From Pratylenchus scribneri (lineage: Eukaryota > Nematoda > Chromadorea > Rhabditida > Pratylenchidae): a stretch of 64,000 bases of DNA. A program made the position numbers and the translations under genes. Each line of letters begins with the position of its first letter. The first letter of the stretch is position 1. Location of the stretch: the NCBI GenBank assembly GCA_030063045.1, contig JAQSEB010000008.1:930001-994000 (forward strand). The letters are read 5' to 3'. The notes under the pieces are model-generated. The model saw only the letters and a list, made by a program, of their open reading frames with translations. It searched no databases and was not told the origin of the DNA. This document shows, piece by piece, positions 11,517 to 22,834 of the stretch.

Positions 11517-12347
11517 TCATCCATCTAAATATTTTTCTCCCAGCATTTCCTTCAAATAATCGGTTCGTTGCCCGTGGAAATATTTGACCGTCTTCACTTT
11601 CAATTCCATTGTTGCCTCCTAAAAATTCAAAATAATTTAAACGTATTTAATATTGAATTTAATTTAATTAGCCTTGAAAAATTTATTATAATTTTATTAA
11701 TTTAAATTCATTTTTATTTATTCACCTCATCCACAATCCATTGACAATTTGGATGCATTTGTAGTGCTAAAATGTCATAAAATTAAAATAAATTCCCAAT
11801 TATAAATGCCAAATCACCGCTTGCCGTGCACAAATGTGAAATACCCTTCTCGATGGCTGCGTGTAAAGCCTGTGACTTTTGTGTTCCATTGACCAGCATT
11901 AAAACCTTTAGAATATTATTTTAATATAAATCGAAATAGAGGCTTCGAGATCAGATTAAAAATCTCAAAAATCATTCAATCAAAAAGGGCAAATATCAAT
12001 ATAATTTGCCCTAAAAATGATCACCTCCTTGGCATCCATAATTGTCCCAACACCAACAGTGATTGCCTAAAATGTTAACAAATTAAATGATTTCCCATTT
12101 TCTTTCCTTTATTTACCTTTGTTGGCACTTGGCTTGCATCATTTTGGAAAAACCGTGAATTTGCAGAAATTGTTTCGGCATTCAGTGTCTGGACACGAGT
12201 TCGGCTCTTTTAAGGGAATTTTTCCAATCTTATTTAATATTTTTGGGATTTACCGTCAATGAACTGTGCGGCTCATTGAAGGCAATATGCCCATCGGAGC
12301 CAATTCCAGAAATGAATAATTCGATGCCGCCAGCGGATTGGATGGCC
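11517..12347 (-). pseudogene. GNPDA: Glucosamine-6-phosphate deaminase, 5' part missing
   Basis: Six exon blocks on the minus strand encode the C-terminal half to two thirds of glucosamine-6-phosphate deaminase (isomerase), which turns glucosamine-6-phosphate into fructose-6-phosphate and ammonia. In order they read: [20 protein letters not shown] (the active-site block with the catalytic His of GHIAFNE), SRTRVQTLNAETI…ARFF-like SRFF, AITVGVGTIMDAKE, VLMLVNGTQKSQALHAAIEK, ALQMHPNCQWIVDEE and MELKVKTVKYFHGQ, then a stop at 11,517. This order and wording match the animal enzyme. The first ~130 residues, with the GLPTGSTP phosphate-binding loop and the NMDEY block, were not found in the 3.5 kb upstream, which is filled by repeats. 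No acceptor AG is visible at the first exon. It is either a truncated copy or a gene whose 5' exons were displaced; the coding frames are intact. Confidence 0.85.
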
Positions 12348-12630
12348 GCCCCAAAAATGGAAAGAAAATTGATTTAAAATAATCATTAATCGGTGAAAAA
12401 AGCTATTTAAACATATGGCTTATAAATAATTAAAATTACCGTATTTTTTCTATTAGAAGCCCTTGGGCTTAAAAGTTTTGAAGCTCAAAAAGTGTCAAAT
12501 TTGGGGTATAATTCTTTTTCTGTCCACATTTTTGAACAAACTATAAATTTTTTATAGAGCCCAATGGCATTAATAAAAGCAATAAAAATTTTTTTCAAAA
12601 AGTTCATCTAGCCAAGAGATACATATAGCG

Positions 12631-14470
12631 TGGTAGGTCGTTAGTCCAAAAAATGCAAAAATAAATCAATCGATATGGGCGTTAGTCCAAAAAATGCAAA
12701 AACGGGCGTTAGTCCAAAAAATGCAAAAAAATTGCGCGAAAAATAGAAATTGACGAAATCAAATAATTTAATAAAAATGTATTTTCCCTTTCTGGAAAAA
12801 TTTCGCCAAACATTTGTTTTTCCGGAAAATGTTCGCCAAACATTTGTTTTTCCGGAAAAAGTTCGCCAAAGATTTGTTTTTCCGGAAAATGTTCGCTAAA
12901 CATTTGTTTTTCCGGAAAAAGTTCGCCAAACATTTGTTTTTCCGGAAAATGTTCGCCAAACATTTTTTTTCCGGAAAATGTTCGCCAAACATTTGTTTTT
13001 CTGGAAAAAGTTCGCCAAACATTTGTTTTTCCGGAAAAAGTTCGCCAAACATTTGTTTTTCCGGAAAAAGTTCGCCAAACATTTGTTTTTCCGGAAAATG
13101 TTCGCCAAACATTTGTTTTTCCGGAAAAAGTTCGCCAAACATTTGTTTTTCCGGAAAATGTTCGCCAAACATTTGTTTTTCCGGAAAATATTCGCCAAAC
13201 ATTTGTTTTTCCGGAAAAAGTTCGCCAAACATTTGTTTTTCCGGAAAAAGTTCGCCAAACATTTGTTTTTCCGGAAAATGTTCGCCAAACATTTGTTTTT
13301 CCGGAAAAAGTTCGCCAAACATTTGTTTTTCCGGAAAATGTTCGCCAAACATTTTTTTTCCGGAAAATATTCGCCAAACATTTGTTTTTCCGGAAAAAGT
13401 TCGCCAAACATTTGTTTTTCCGGAAAAAGTTCGCCAAACATTTGTTTTTCCGGAAAATGTTCGCCAAACATTTGTTTTTCCGGAAAAAGTTCGCCAAACA
13501 TTTGTTTTTCCGGAAAATGTTCGCCAAACATTTGTTTTTCCGGAAAAAGTTCGCCAAACATTTGTTTTTTCTTTCTGGAAAATGTACGCCAAATATTTGT
13601 TTTTCCGGAAAATGTTCGCCAAACATTTGTTTTTCCGGAAAAAGTTCGCCAAACATTTGTTTTTCCGGAAAATGTTCGCCAAACATTTGTTTTTCCGGAA
13701 AAAGTTCGCCAAACATTTGTTTTTCCGGAAAATGTTCGCCAAACATTTGTTTTTCCGGAAAAAGTTCGCCAAACATTTGTTTTTTCTTTCTGGAAAATGT
13801 ACGCCAAATATTTGTTTTTCCGGAAAATGTTCGCCAAACATTTGTTTTTCCGGAAAAAGTTCGCCAAACATTTGTTTTTTCTTTCTGGAAAATATTCGCC
13901 AAATATTTGTTTTTCCGGAAAATATTCGCCAAACATTTGTTTTTTCTTTCTGGAAAATGTACGCCAAATATTTGTTTTTCCGGAAAATGTTCGCCAAACA
14001 TTTGTTTTTCTGGAAAAAGTTCGCCAAACATTTGTTTTTTCTTTCCAGAAAATGTTCGTCACCATATGTTTTTCTTTCTATAAAATGTTCGTCGTTTTTT
14101 TTATGAAAATATGCACTGGTATTTTTCAATCCGGATTAACTTTAAAGATACAATTCCGGAATATTAAGCCTTCTATCATTAATTAAGCACATAATTTTAT
14201 ATTTTTATTTTTTAACATTTTCCGAAGAGAAATATATGGTGACGAACATTTCTACACAGAGAAACTTATGTTGGCGAACATTTCCGGAAGGAAAAAAAAT
14301 TTAAAACAATATAAAATTATCTTAATTTCGTGGATTTCTATTTTTAGTGCATTTTTTGTTTTTGCATTTTTTTGACTAACGCCCGTTTTTGCATTTTTTG
14401 GACTAACGCCCGTTTTTGCATTTTTTGGACTAACTCCCTTTTTGCATTTTTGGACTATCGTCGTAGCACC
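12631..14470. mobile_element. Foldback element with terminal inverted repeats enclosing a satellite
   Basis: The left end (12,631-12,760) has three tandem GTTAGTCCAAAAAATGCAAA units followed by AAAATAGAAATTGACGAAAT. The right end (14,330-14,470) is its reverse complement: ATTTCGTGGATTTCTATTTT, then TTTTGCATTTTTTGGACTAA units. Just inside, the degenerate satellite edge at 14,046-14,100 pairs with 14,222-14,292, which carries GGTGACGAACATTTC and TTGGCGAACATTTCCGGAAG in inverse orientation. No transposase is present. The structure fits a non-autonomous DNA transposon whose internal repeat expanded. Confidence 0.8.
12785..14060. repeat. 30-bp satellite array inside the foldback element
   Basis: This is the same 30-bp satellite as at 1-791, with about 42 units. 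Both main variants are present, with some 29-bp units (12,960-12,972 and near 13,355) and longer units with TTTTTTCTTTCTGG toward the right edge. Very long frames open on both strands are a consequence of a stop-free unit of 30 bp and are not genes. Confidence 0.97.
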
Positions 14471-14904
14471 TATTTTCAAGTGAAAAAATCGCAAGATAAG
14501 AGCCAGCTTAAAATTAATAAAAATCAATATTAAAATATTAAAAAATGGCTCTTCTAATTTGGGTACCAAAATTTATGATTTGGCCAATATCTCAGCAATC
14601 TTTAAAGCAATAACAAAAATATTCTACTTTTTTGATTGAACTTTTTCTGGTGAACATTCATATTCAAATGAATTAATCATATTTTTAGTTGGCCAAAAAA
14701 TTATAAACAAAAATGACGAAAAAATAGACAAATTTTGCTATCTTTCATTAATTCAGTTCTGAAAAATTAATTTATTGCTCAAATTTTGGGTGGTTTTTCC
14801 ATCCCCGAAGCATTATGTATTTACCATTTTTATTAAATAATTTTAAACGTCCGGGGTCAATTCCACAAAAAACAAAGGGCGGTGCAAATATGGGCGATTC
14901 CACA

Positions 14905-15238
14905 AAAATATGCAAATATAAGTTTTTGACTTCTAATAAATCAAAATAGGTTTTAGACCCTAAAAATCTTATACCATTTTGTAGATCTCATCGAGACGCA
15001 TCGAATGGTATATAAAATGTCAGTTTTAGACTAAAATTTAAAGAGTTTTAAACCGTTAAAACCATATTTTTAAGTTTTTGGTTTAAACTCTTTAATTTTG
15101 GACCAAAAACCAGACATTATACCATTCGATGCGTCTCGATGAGATCTACAAAATGGTATAAGATTTTTAGGATCTAAAACCTATTTCTGATTTATTAGAA
15201 GTCAAAAACTTATATTTGCATATTTTTGTGGAATCGAT
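14905..15238. mobile_element. Long palindrome (foldback element)
   Basis: The left arm starts GATTCCACAAAAATATGCAA and the right arm ends TTGCATATTTTTGTGGAATC. The arms are near-perfect reverse complements for about 150 bp each, with a short AT-rich centre near 15,060-15,080. Each arm includes the word GACGCATCGAATGGTAT or its complement. There is no coding capacity. It resembles a MITE that would form a long hairpin. Similar arms occur at 34,744-34,990 and 41,826-42,072. Confidence 0.88.
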
Positions 15239-15924
15239 CTAGCACCCATTTTTTTTACTTACATGAGCCGAGTCCTTTCCCAACGGCATAATCAATGTTA
15301 ACGATGAACAAAGTACAAAAAATGGAAAGAATCAGCAAATTAAAATGATTGTTGTACATTTGTTGTTTTTGTTGAAAATTTCGAGAGTTGATTTTTGGAA
15401 AAGAAAATCAATGTTTTTAACTAATAAATTAAAAGAATTTTTTAAAATCGTAAATTAGGTAAATGTTTTTTTTATTAAAATAGTGTGAATGTGAATGAAA
15501 ATTTAAATGAATATAAAACCAAATGAATCATTCATTTTCCATTAATTTATCTTTTTCATTGCTATCTCAAAATATTTAAAAGTATCCAATGAGTCACCTC
15601 CAAATTATTAACGGATAAAAATCAATTAAAATTAGAAAATAAATATATATAATTTTGTGTAAGAATTAAATTTATTTTAAAATAATAAAAAAGGTAAAAA
15701 AAATAGAATATTTTAATCTTTGAGTATTGGAATAAATAAAATGAAGATGTTTATGTGATATGCAAAAGAATAAATTAAAAATAATGATAATTTTTACTTC
15801 ATTTAAAACAAATATTTTTGATAGAAAAATGAGGAGTAAGGCTGGGAAATTCTTCTGCTGAACAAGAATTTAAAAAAAAATCAAATCTGCTGGGGTAGGA
15901 TAACCCACAAGTACCTCCAATCTA

Positions 15925-18900
15925 TTATGGCAATGTTTTCATTGTTATGCTCGAAACAATTTTTGTTGTTGTCATTATTGTCGGCTTTTTTGTGATAATT
16001 TGTGGTCCTATTGTTGGTTCTCCTCTTCGCCAGGCCAAATCATCTCTGCCCATCATTTTCTGGGCCATTTTTTTGGCATCATCCAAAACCATTTGTCCCA
16101 ATAATTCTAATTGAGTGCCATCTCCTTGCATCATTTCCTTCTCAAATGGAATATCCATTCCAAATGGACGCAAATGATAGACCAAATATTCCATCACATA
16201 AAGCCAACCCGGATTCATATAATGGAAGGAGACGGCATAATCACTGCAACAGCCAGGGCCCTGAAATTGGAATAATTTTCTAAATAATATCATATTAAAT
16301 TTAGGTTGATTTTGGTTTTATGGATACATTTAAATAATCTAATTATGTTAAGCGAATTTATTATGACTTTGATATGGGCATTAATATTTTATTAGTACAT
16401 TCTAATGAAGTTCAATGGAAATCAATGAGAAAAGGCCTGATTTCTGGAATTTAGATTAATAAAATTTCCATTTTAAAAGATTTTTACTAAAATCAGAAAG
16501 ATAGAAATAAAATCGGAACAGGCGGAATTATTCTAACCAGGCGGAATTATAAATCAGAACAGGCGGAATTATTCTAACCAGGCGGAATTAAAATCAGAAC
16601 AGGTGGAATTATTCTAACTAGGCGGAATTAAAATCAGAACAGGCGGAATTATTCTAACCAGGCGGAATTATAAATCAGAACAGGCGGAATTATTCTAACC
16701 AGGCGGAATTATTCTAACCAGGCGGAATTATAAATCAGAACAGGCGGAATTATTCTAACCAGGCGGAATTAAAATCAGAACAGGCGGAATTATTCTAACC
16801 AGGCGGAACTATAAATCAGAACAGGCGGAATTATTCTAACCAGGCGGAATTATAAATCAGAACAGGCGGAATTATTCTAACTAGGCGGAATTAAAATCAG
16901 AACAGGCGGAATTATTCTAACCAGGCGGAATTAAAATCAGAACAGGCGGAATTATTCTAACCAGGCGGAATTAAAATCAGAACAGGCGGAATTATTCTAA
17001 CCAGGCGGAATTAAAATCAGAACAGGCGGAATTATTCTAACCAGGCGGAATTAAAATCAGAACAGGCGGAATTATTCTAACCAGGCGGAATTATAAATCA
17101 GAACAGGCGGAATTATTCTAACCAGGCGGAATTAAAATCAGAACAGGCGGAATTATTCTAACCAGGCGGAATTATAAATCAGAACAGGCGGAATTATTCT
17201 AACCAGGCGGAATTAAAATCAGAACAGGCGGAATTATTCTAACCAGGCGGAATTATAAATCAGAACAGGCGGAATTATTCTAACCAGGCGGAATTATAAA
17301 TCAGAACAGGCGGAATTATTCTAACCAGGCGGAATTAAAATCAGAACAGGCGGAATTATTCTAACCAGGCGGAATTATAAATCAGAACAGGCGGAATTAT
17401 TCTAACCAGGCGGAATTAAAATCAGAACAGGCGGAATTATTCTAACCAGGCGGAATTATAAATCAGAACAGGCGGAATTATTCTAACCAGGCGGAATTAT
17501 AAATCAGAACAGGCGGAATTATTCTAACCAGTCGGAATTATAAATCAGAACAGGCGGAATTATTCTAACCAGTCGGAATTATAAATCAGAACAGGCGGAA
17601 TTATTCTAACCAGGCGGAATTAAAATCAGAACAGGCGGAATTATTCTAACCAGGCGGAATTAGGAAATTTATCAAATTGTTATTATATATCCAGCCAAGA
17701 ACTGTTTATTTAAAATAAATTGTGATTTTGATATATTTTTGCTAAAACTTGTTAAATATTCTATAGTGGCCAATGCTTTTAATATGATTTAGAAGCTAAT
17801 TTTATGCTCAATAAAATTAAATTGACGCATGAACATTATCACCATCCACACTTGACCGTCCATCGTCCAATACCCAATTGTCTTAAGCCGAGGAATTGTA
17901 ACAAAATTGTTATTAAATAAATTTTAGCGGAATCTAATTAAAGAGGATTCGTTAAATTACAGTCCACTAAATCTAACAAACATCCAAACCTGATCCATAT
18001 CGTAGTAAATGTTTCGCCAAAACCAATAGTCCGGATCCTTGTTGCCTGGGGGCAAATGATGATCCGGTGCGAATGGAAAGAATCGATGATGTCCTTCATT
18101 GTCTCTGCTATCACCTGCTCGAATGCCCAGCTTTTCCATGCATTTGCCCATTTCTGCATCTTCCGCTCCATTCTCGTCTTGTCGACAAATTTCCGCATTC
18201 GGAATTCCTTTTTCCACAAAAAGTTTCAAAGCTGCGCGGCTTAGCACGTAGCCGGCGCCTCCACTCATATAACCTTTTTGAGAAGTAATATAAATAATGA
18301 ATTATAATTATTTTTAGAAGATTTAAATTACTCTCTTGTTTCCAAATCAATTTTACAGCTAATAAGGGTCATATTTTTGAAAAACTATTGTAATTTGAAA
18401 TACATTATCTTCTACAGAGAGGTTAGTAATGAATTATCAATCCTTGCAAAATTCCCAAATGCCAAATTATAGGAAATTGTCAAGGGCAAAACTAAGACTA
18501 TTGCTGTAATTTTATTAATGAGCAAAAGATCATTACATCAATATCTTAATAAAGATATAAATGAAGAAAGTGTACAATTATTGGTAACAAAATTGCCCTA
18601 AATTTCCATATCATATTAATTGATAACCTTGTGTGACGATAGGACTGAATTTGCATCCGTGATGGATCGGTTCGTCCGGTGAATATGCCATCAGCATAAA
18701 TCGCAAATTCTCTACAATCACATAACTGTCATCGTCCACTTTGAGGAACCAATCAAAGTCATTCTAATTTATTTTTAAAATGCAAATTTTTTTCTATAAT
18801 AATCCTAAATTTGAACTAACTAGATGCTTTTCATAAGCATGTTTGAATGCGGCCTTTGTTTTGCCCCAAAGGTGATCGCGTCCGTCGGAAATGTTCAAAC

Positions 18901-19541
18901 TAATTGCTGGTAATTCGGCATTCTCTTTCGTTGAAAGGAACATAAATTTGTTGCATCTTTTGGCCCAAGTCGCTTTTATATGGACTGCTTTTGTTTCGTG
19001 ATTTTCGGCCCCAGTCATAATCCAACAAAATATTCGGACGCGTTGGCCAATGATTGCGGCTAATGTATTCGTTTCTGATAATTTAAAATATTTTTTATTC
19101 CAAAATTAATTAGCTAATTTATTTAAATTATGTTAATTTTTTTAAATTTATTAGTAAAATTTAAAGACCATTGTGCGCCCCGCCATTTTCATTATGGAAG
19201 AACATTTGGCCAATTTCGCTTAGCCCATCCGCCTGTTTCCCTCCCAATAAATTCTTTTGTAATTCGGCTGCCGCCGCTGCCTCCTTTGGATTGTGCCAAT
19301 CACCACCTCCGGTAACAATTCCCCCATTCATTGGTCCTTTCATTGGAATTGTTTTCGTCGATGTTTTCTCTACTTCCATTTCCAATTTGGCCATTTTGCC
19401 CATCATATTTTGAACATTTTGCCGGCATTGACATTTGTTTGGGGTGAAATCGTAGAATGGCAAAAAAATACAGGCAAAAAAGAAGCCAACCAAAATACCG
19501 ATGAGGAAAACGAAAAAAATATGTTGTTGGGAAATTAGCAT
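15925..19541 (-). CDS. C1GALT1: Glycoprotein core 1 beta-1,3-galactosyltransferase (T-synthase)
   Basis: Five exons on the minus strand: about 19,541-19,168, 19,075-18,821, 18,763-18,628, 18,273-17,990 and 16,262-15,925. The protein is a Golgi type II membrane enzyme that adds galactose to GalNAc-O-Ser/Thr to form core 1 O-glycan. A short N-terminus is followed by one transmembrane segment (residues ~8-30, [20 protein letters not shown]) and a stem with a Cys pair. The catalytic domain shows [27 protein letters not shown], the metal-binding [38 protein letters not shown] and [12 protein letters not shown], all hallmarks of the family (CAZy GT31). The tail beyond residue ~330 is Lys/Thr-rich and not conserved. 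The last intron (16,263-17,989) contains a satellite array of about 1.15 kb. The exon 1 donor (G|GTCTTT) is weak; the other junctions keep frame well. I chose the start at 19,541 because it places the membrane anchor correctly. Confidence 0.93.
16515..17664. repeat. Intronic satellite with GGCGGAATTATTCTAA core
   Basis: This tandem array lies in the last intron of the galactosyltransferase gene. Its ~38-40 bp unit alternates AGGCGGAATTATTCTAACC with AGGCGGAATTATAAATCAGA or AGGCGGAATTAAAATCAGAA. Units are very homogeneous, with a few G-to-T changes near 17,530 and 17,570. The core matches the arrays at 21.2-22.7 kb and in the 7-kb tandem units. Confidence 0.97.
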
Positions 19542-20234
19542 TGGGCGAATTTCAAATAATTATAAAATGTTTTCTATTATTCAAATGAATAATTAATAAA
19601 AAGTTGTTTTCTAATAAGTAATAAAATCATCAGAGATTATCAAATTTATACCTAATTAAATATATTTTAATTGATTGTGATTTGTGGAAATAATACAATT
19701 TTGGAATTATCTCCTTATTCCTGTTTCGTATCAAAAAACGACCCTCTGAGGGAAATATTGTTGTCTGGGAATTCCCACTTCAATATCGAATCAAGCTAAT
19801 TTTGGAGAATAAAATTGGCAAATATATTTTTAATAAATTTATTCCGTTTATGTTTTTTTTTTTATAAATGCTGCTTTTTCGTTTTTCCAATCCATATTCA
19901 TCCTCAATTTTCCCATCCTAATCGAAAACATGGGATAAAATAAATCAATTTGGCCAAATATAGAATGTGAAAGGCAGAATGGATAGAGAGAAAAGCTGGA
20001 TAAATTGATGGCCCAACATAGGAAAAACATTGTTGTTTTCGTGGAAGGTGGATAATATTAAATTTTACAAATGAAAATAAGGGAATTTTAATTGTTTTAT
20101 TTGACTTGATTTTAAGTTTAATTTTCTACTTTTAAAATGGCAGTAAATTTAGTAAAGCAAAAGCAAAGGAGGCAAAAAAGTGTATTAATTCCTTTGTATT
20201 TCAATTATTCATTCCACTTCCAGCAATTTTTTCA
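19542..20234. other. Intergenic AT-rich DNA
   Basis: This lies between the 5' end of the galactosyltransferase gene and the 3' end of the Tyr-rich gene, both on the minus strand. It should hold the promoter of the former. I see no distinct element. The 60-codon minus frame at 19,848-20,030 has no supporting feature. Confidence 0.5.
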
Positions 20235-22834
20235 TTAGAAAAGGCTGTCCATCAATTTTGGCCGATAATCATACAATTTCAGATAGGAATCATGGTATGG
20301 ATCGTAATAACGACGGTAGGGGTCATAATAGCGGAATGAGCCATATTCAATTGGGTCGAATTGAAGACGTCTGGAAATGATGATTTTGACCATAAATTAA
20401 TTTAAATATATTTGGCCTATGAAATATTCCCCCACAAATCCCCCCTTTGTTGACTGACCTTGCCCAATAATATTGGCCAGTTATTGTTCCTTTGGATACA
20501 AAATTCCATCGATATGGATAATGTTCAATATTCCTGAAAATGTTAAAGTGGAAATTATTGACAATATTGTTGAGGAACCCATGATAATAATGGCGATGGA
20601 ATTGCATTCGACGATAGCGAGGCGAAAAGTAATAATATTTGTCCACCATATAATCTCGCTGAAAGAAATGATATGGTATTTTTAATTTGATGAGAGAATG
20701 TCCTTAGGCAAATGTCATAGAATTACAGTAAAGAAAATTAGGAACCATATAAAAAAATGAATTTCATTTTTTTCATTTAATTTTGACAATGGCTCAAATC
20801 TAAATTATTCCCAACCAATTACAAATGATTTTAACAAGAATTGAACTGACCAATGTGAAGTATCGATTTGTTCGGTACATAATTGGTTTGCATGCGGAAT
20901 ATGTGTGAAAGGGAATGTAGCTGGCACCGGCCACACCAAATGGTTCCATTTGGATTTGAGAGACGGATTGGGAACGAGTTAGCTGTGGAAAATGAATTTG
21001 GGAGGATTATGGGCATCATTTTTGTTTAAGTTGCAATTAATTCTGGGAATAAGCTAATACGGAATAGTTAGCCCCATTCAAATTCCGGGAATGGTTAGAT
21101 TAGGAAAGCTAATATTGGGAAAAATAATTACATTATTACATTTCATTTTACAAAGAATTTTTATTAAAATCAGAACAAACGGAATTATTCTAACCAGGCG
21201 TAATTATTCTAAGCAGGCGGAATTATTCTAACCAGGCGGAATTATTCTAACCAGGCGGAATTATTCTAAGCAGGCGGAATTATTCTAACCAGGCGGAATT
21301 ATTCTAACCAGGCGGAATTATTCTAATCAGGCGGAATTATTCTAACCAGGCGGAATTATTCTAATCAGGCGGAATTATTCTAACCAGGCGGAATTATTCT
21401 AATCAGGCGGAATTATTCTAACCAGGCGGAATTATTCTAACCAGGCGGAATTATTCTAATCAGGCGGAATTATTCTAACCAGGCGGAATTATTCTAATCA
21501 GGCGGAATTATTCTAACCAGGCGGAATTATTCTAATCAGGCGGAATTATTCTAACCAGGCGGAATTATTCTAATCAGGCGGAATTATTCTAATCAGGCGG
21601 AATTATTCTAATCAGGCGGAATTATTCTAACCAGGCGGAATTATTCTAATCAGGCGGAATTATTCTAACCAGGCGGAATTATTCTAATCAGGCGGAATTA
21701 TTCTAACCAGGCGGAATTATTCTAACCAGGCGGAATTATTCTAATCAGGCGGAATTATTCTAACCAGGCGGAATTATAAATCAGAACAGGCGGAATTATT
21801 CGAACCAGGCGGAATTATTCTAACCAGGCGGAATTATTCTAATCAGGCGGAATTATTCTAACCAGGCAGAATTAAAATCAGAACAGGCGGAATTATTCGA
21901 ACCAGGCGGAATTAAAATCAGAACAGGCGGAATTATTCTAACCAGGCGGAATTATTCTAACCAGGCGGAATTATTCTAAGCAGGCGGAATTATTCTAACC
22001 AGGCGGAATTATTCTAACCAGGCGGAATTATTCTAAGCAGGCGGAATTATTCTAACCAGGCGGAATTATTCTAACCAGGCGGAATTATTCTAATCAGGCG
22101 GAATTATTCTAACCAGGCGGAATTATTCTAATCAGGCGGAATTATTCTAACCAGGCGGAATTATTCTAATCAGGCGGAATTATTCTAAGCAGGCGGAATT
22201 ATTCTAACCAGGCGGAATTATTCTAACCAGGCGGAATTATTCTAACCAGGCGGAATTATTCTAATCAGGCGGAATTATTCTAACCAGGCGGAATTATTCT
22301 AATCAGGCGGAATTATTCTAACCAGGCGGAATTATTCTAATCAGGCGGAATTATTCTAACCAGGCGGAATTATTCTAACCAGGCGGAATTATTCTAATCA
22401 GGCGGAATTATTCTAACCAGGCGGAATTATTCTAATCAGGCGGAATTATTCTAACCAGGCGGAATTATTCTAATCAGGCGGAATTATTCTAACCAGGCGG
22501 AATTATAAATCAGAACAGGCGGAATTATTCGAACCAGGCGGAATTATTCTAACCAGGCGGAATTATTCTAATCAGGCGGAATTATTCTAACCAGGCAGAA
22601 TTAAAATCAGAACAGGCGGAATTATTCGAACCAGGCGGAATTAAAATCAGAACAGGCGGAATTATTCTAACCAGGCGGAATTAAAATCAGATTCCCAGAA
22701 TTAGGTGCAACATATATATATTATATAGATACAGTTCGATTTGGAGGTCGTTCTTCTGCCGCCGCCGACTGTTCCATTGGTGCCACCGATGCAGATCGAA
22801 AAATGCCATAGGGACGTTTCCTTTCAATTGGCAT
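20235..22834 (-). CDS. Tyr/Arg-rich protein of unknown function
   Basis: Four exons on the minus strand: about 22,834-22,733, 20,982-20,851, 20,658-20,459 and 20,370-20,235. The start gives MPIERKRPYGIFRSASVAPM, followed by an acidic, Arg-rich end of exon 1. Exon 2 reads SQSVSQIQMEPFGVAGASYI and CKPIMYRTNRYFTL. Exon 3 has RDYMVDKYYYFSPRYRRMQF and EHYPYRWNFVSKGTITGQYY. The last exon has RYYDPYRRYYDPYHDSYLKL and ends DYRPKLMDSLF. The frame holds across clean splice sites. Exon 3 may contain a further tiny intron (about 20,533-20,567), because a GT…TTTTCAG pair lies inside it. There is no signal peptide or membrane segment. The first intron is about 1.75 kb and is mostly a satellite array. I do not recognise the family; the SPRYRR and YDPY motifs suggest a structural or adaptor role only weakly. 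Confidence 0.6.
21174..22694. repeat. Intronic 19-bp satellite array
   Basis: This is a head-to-tail 19-bp unit, AGGCGGAATTATTCTAAYC, with the last bases varying (ACC, ATC, AGC) and interspersed longer units with AAATCAGAAC. A block of roughly 0.7 kb seems to be repeated within the array: the same series of variants ending in TATAAATCAGAAC then TTATTCGAACC occurs near 21,775-21,910 and 22,503-22,640. It fills the first intron of the Tyr/Arg-rich gene. Confidence 0.97.

Noticed and set aside
12709..14186. Very long open frames (390-450 codons) on both strands
   Set aside because: They are translations of a stop-free 30-bp satellite and are open in several frames at once. No start, splice or codon signal supports a gene.
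17830..17910. Extra exon in the galactosyltransferase gene
   Set aside because: A short minus frame exists, but the exons on either side join in frame without it and match the family directly.
16515..22694. Satellite supplying branch points (TTCTAAC) to its introns
   Set aside because: The word matches a branch-point consensus only on the plus strand, while both host genes are transcribed from the minus strand.
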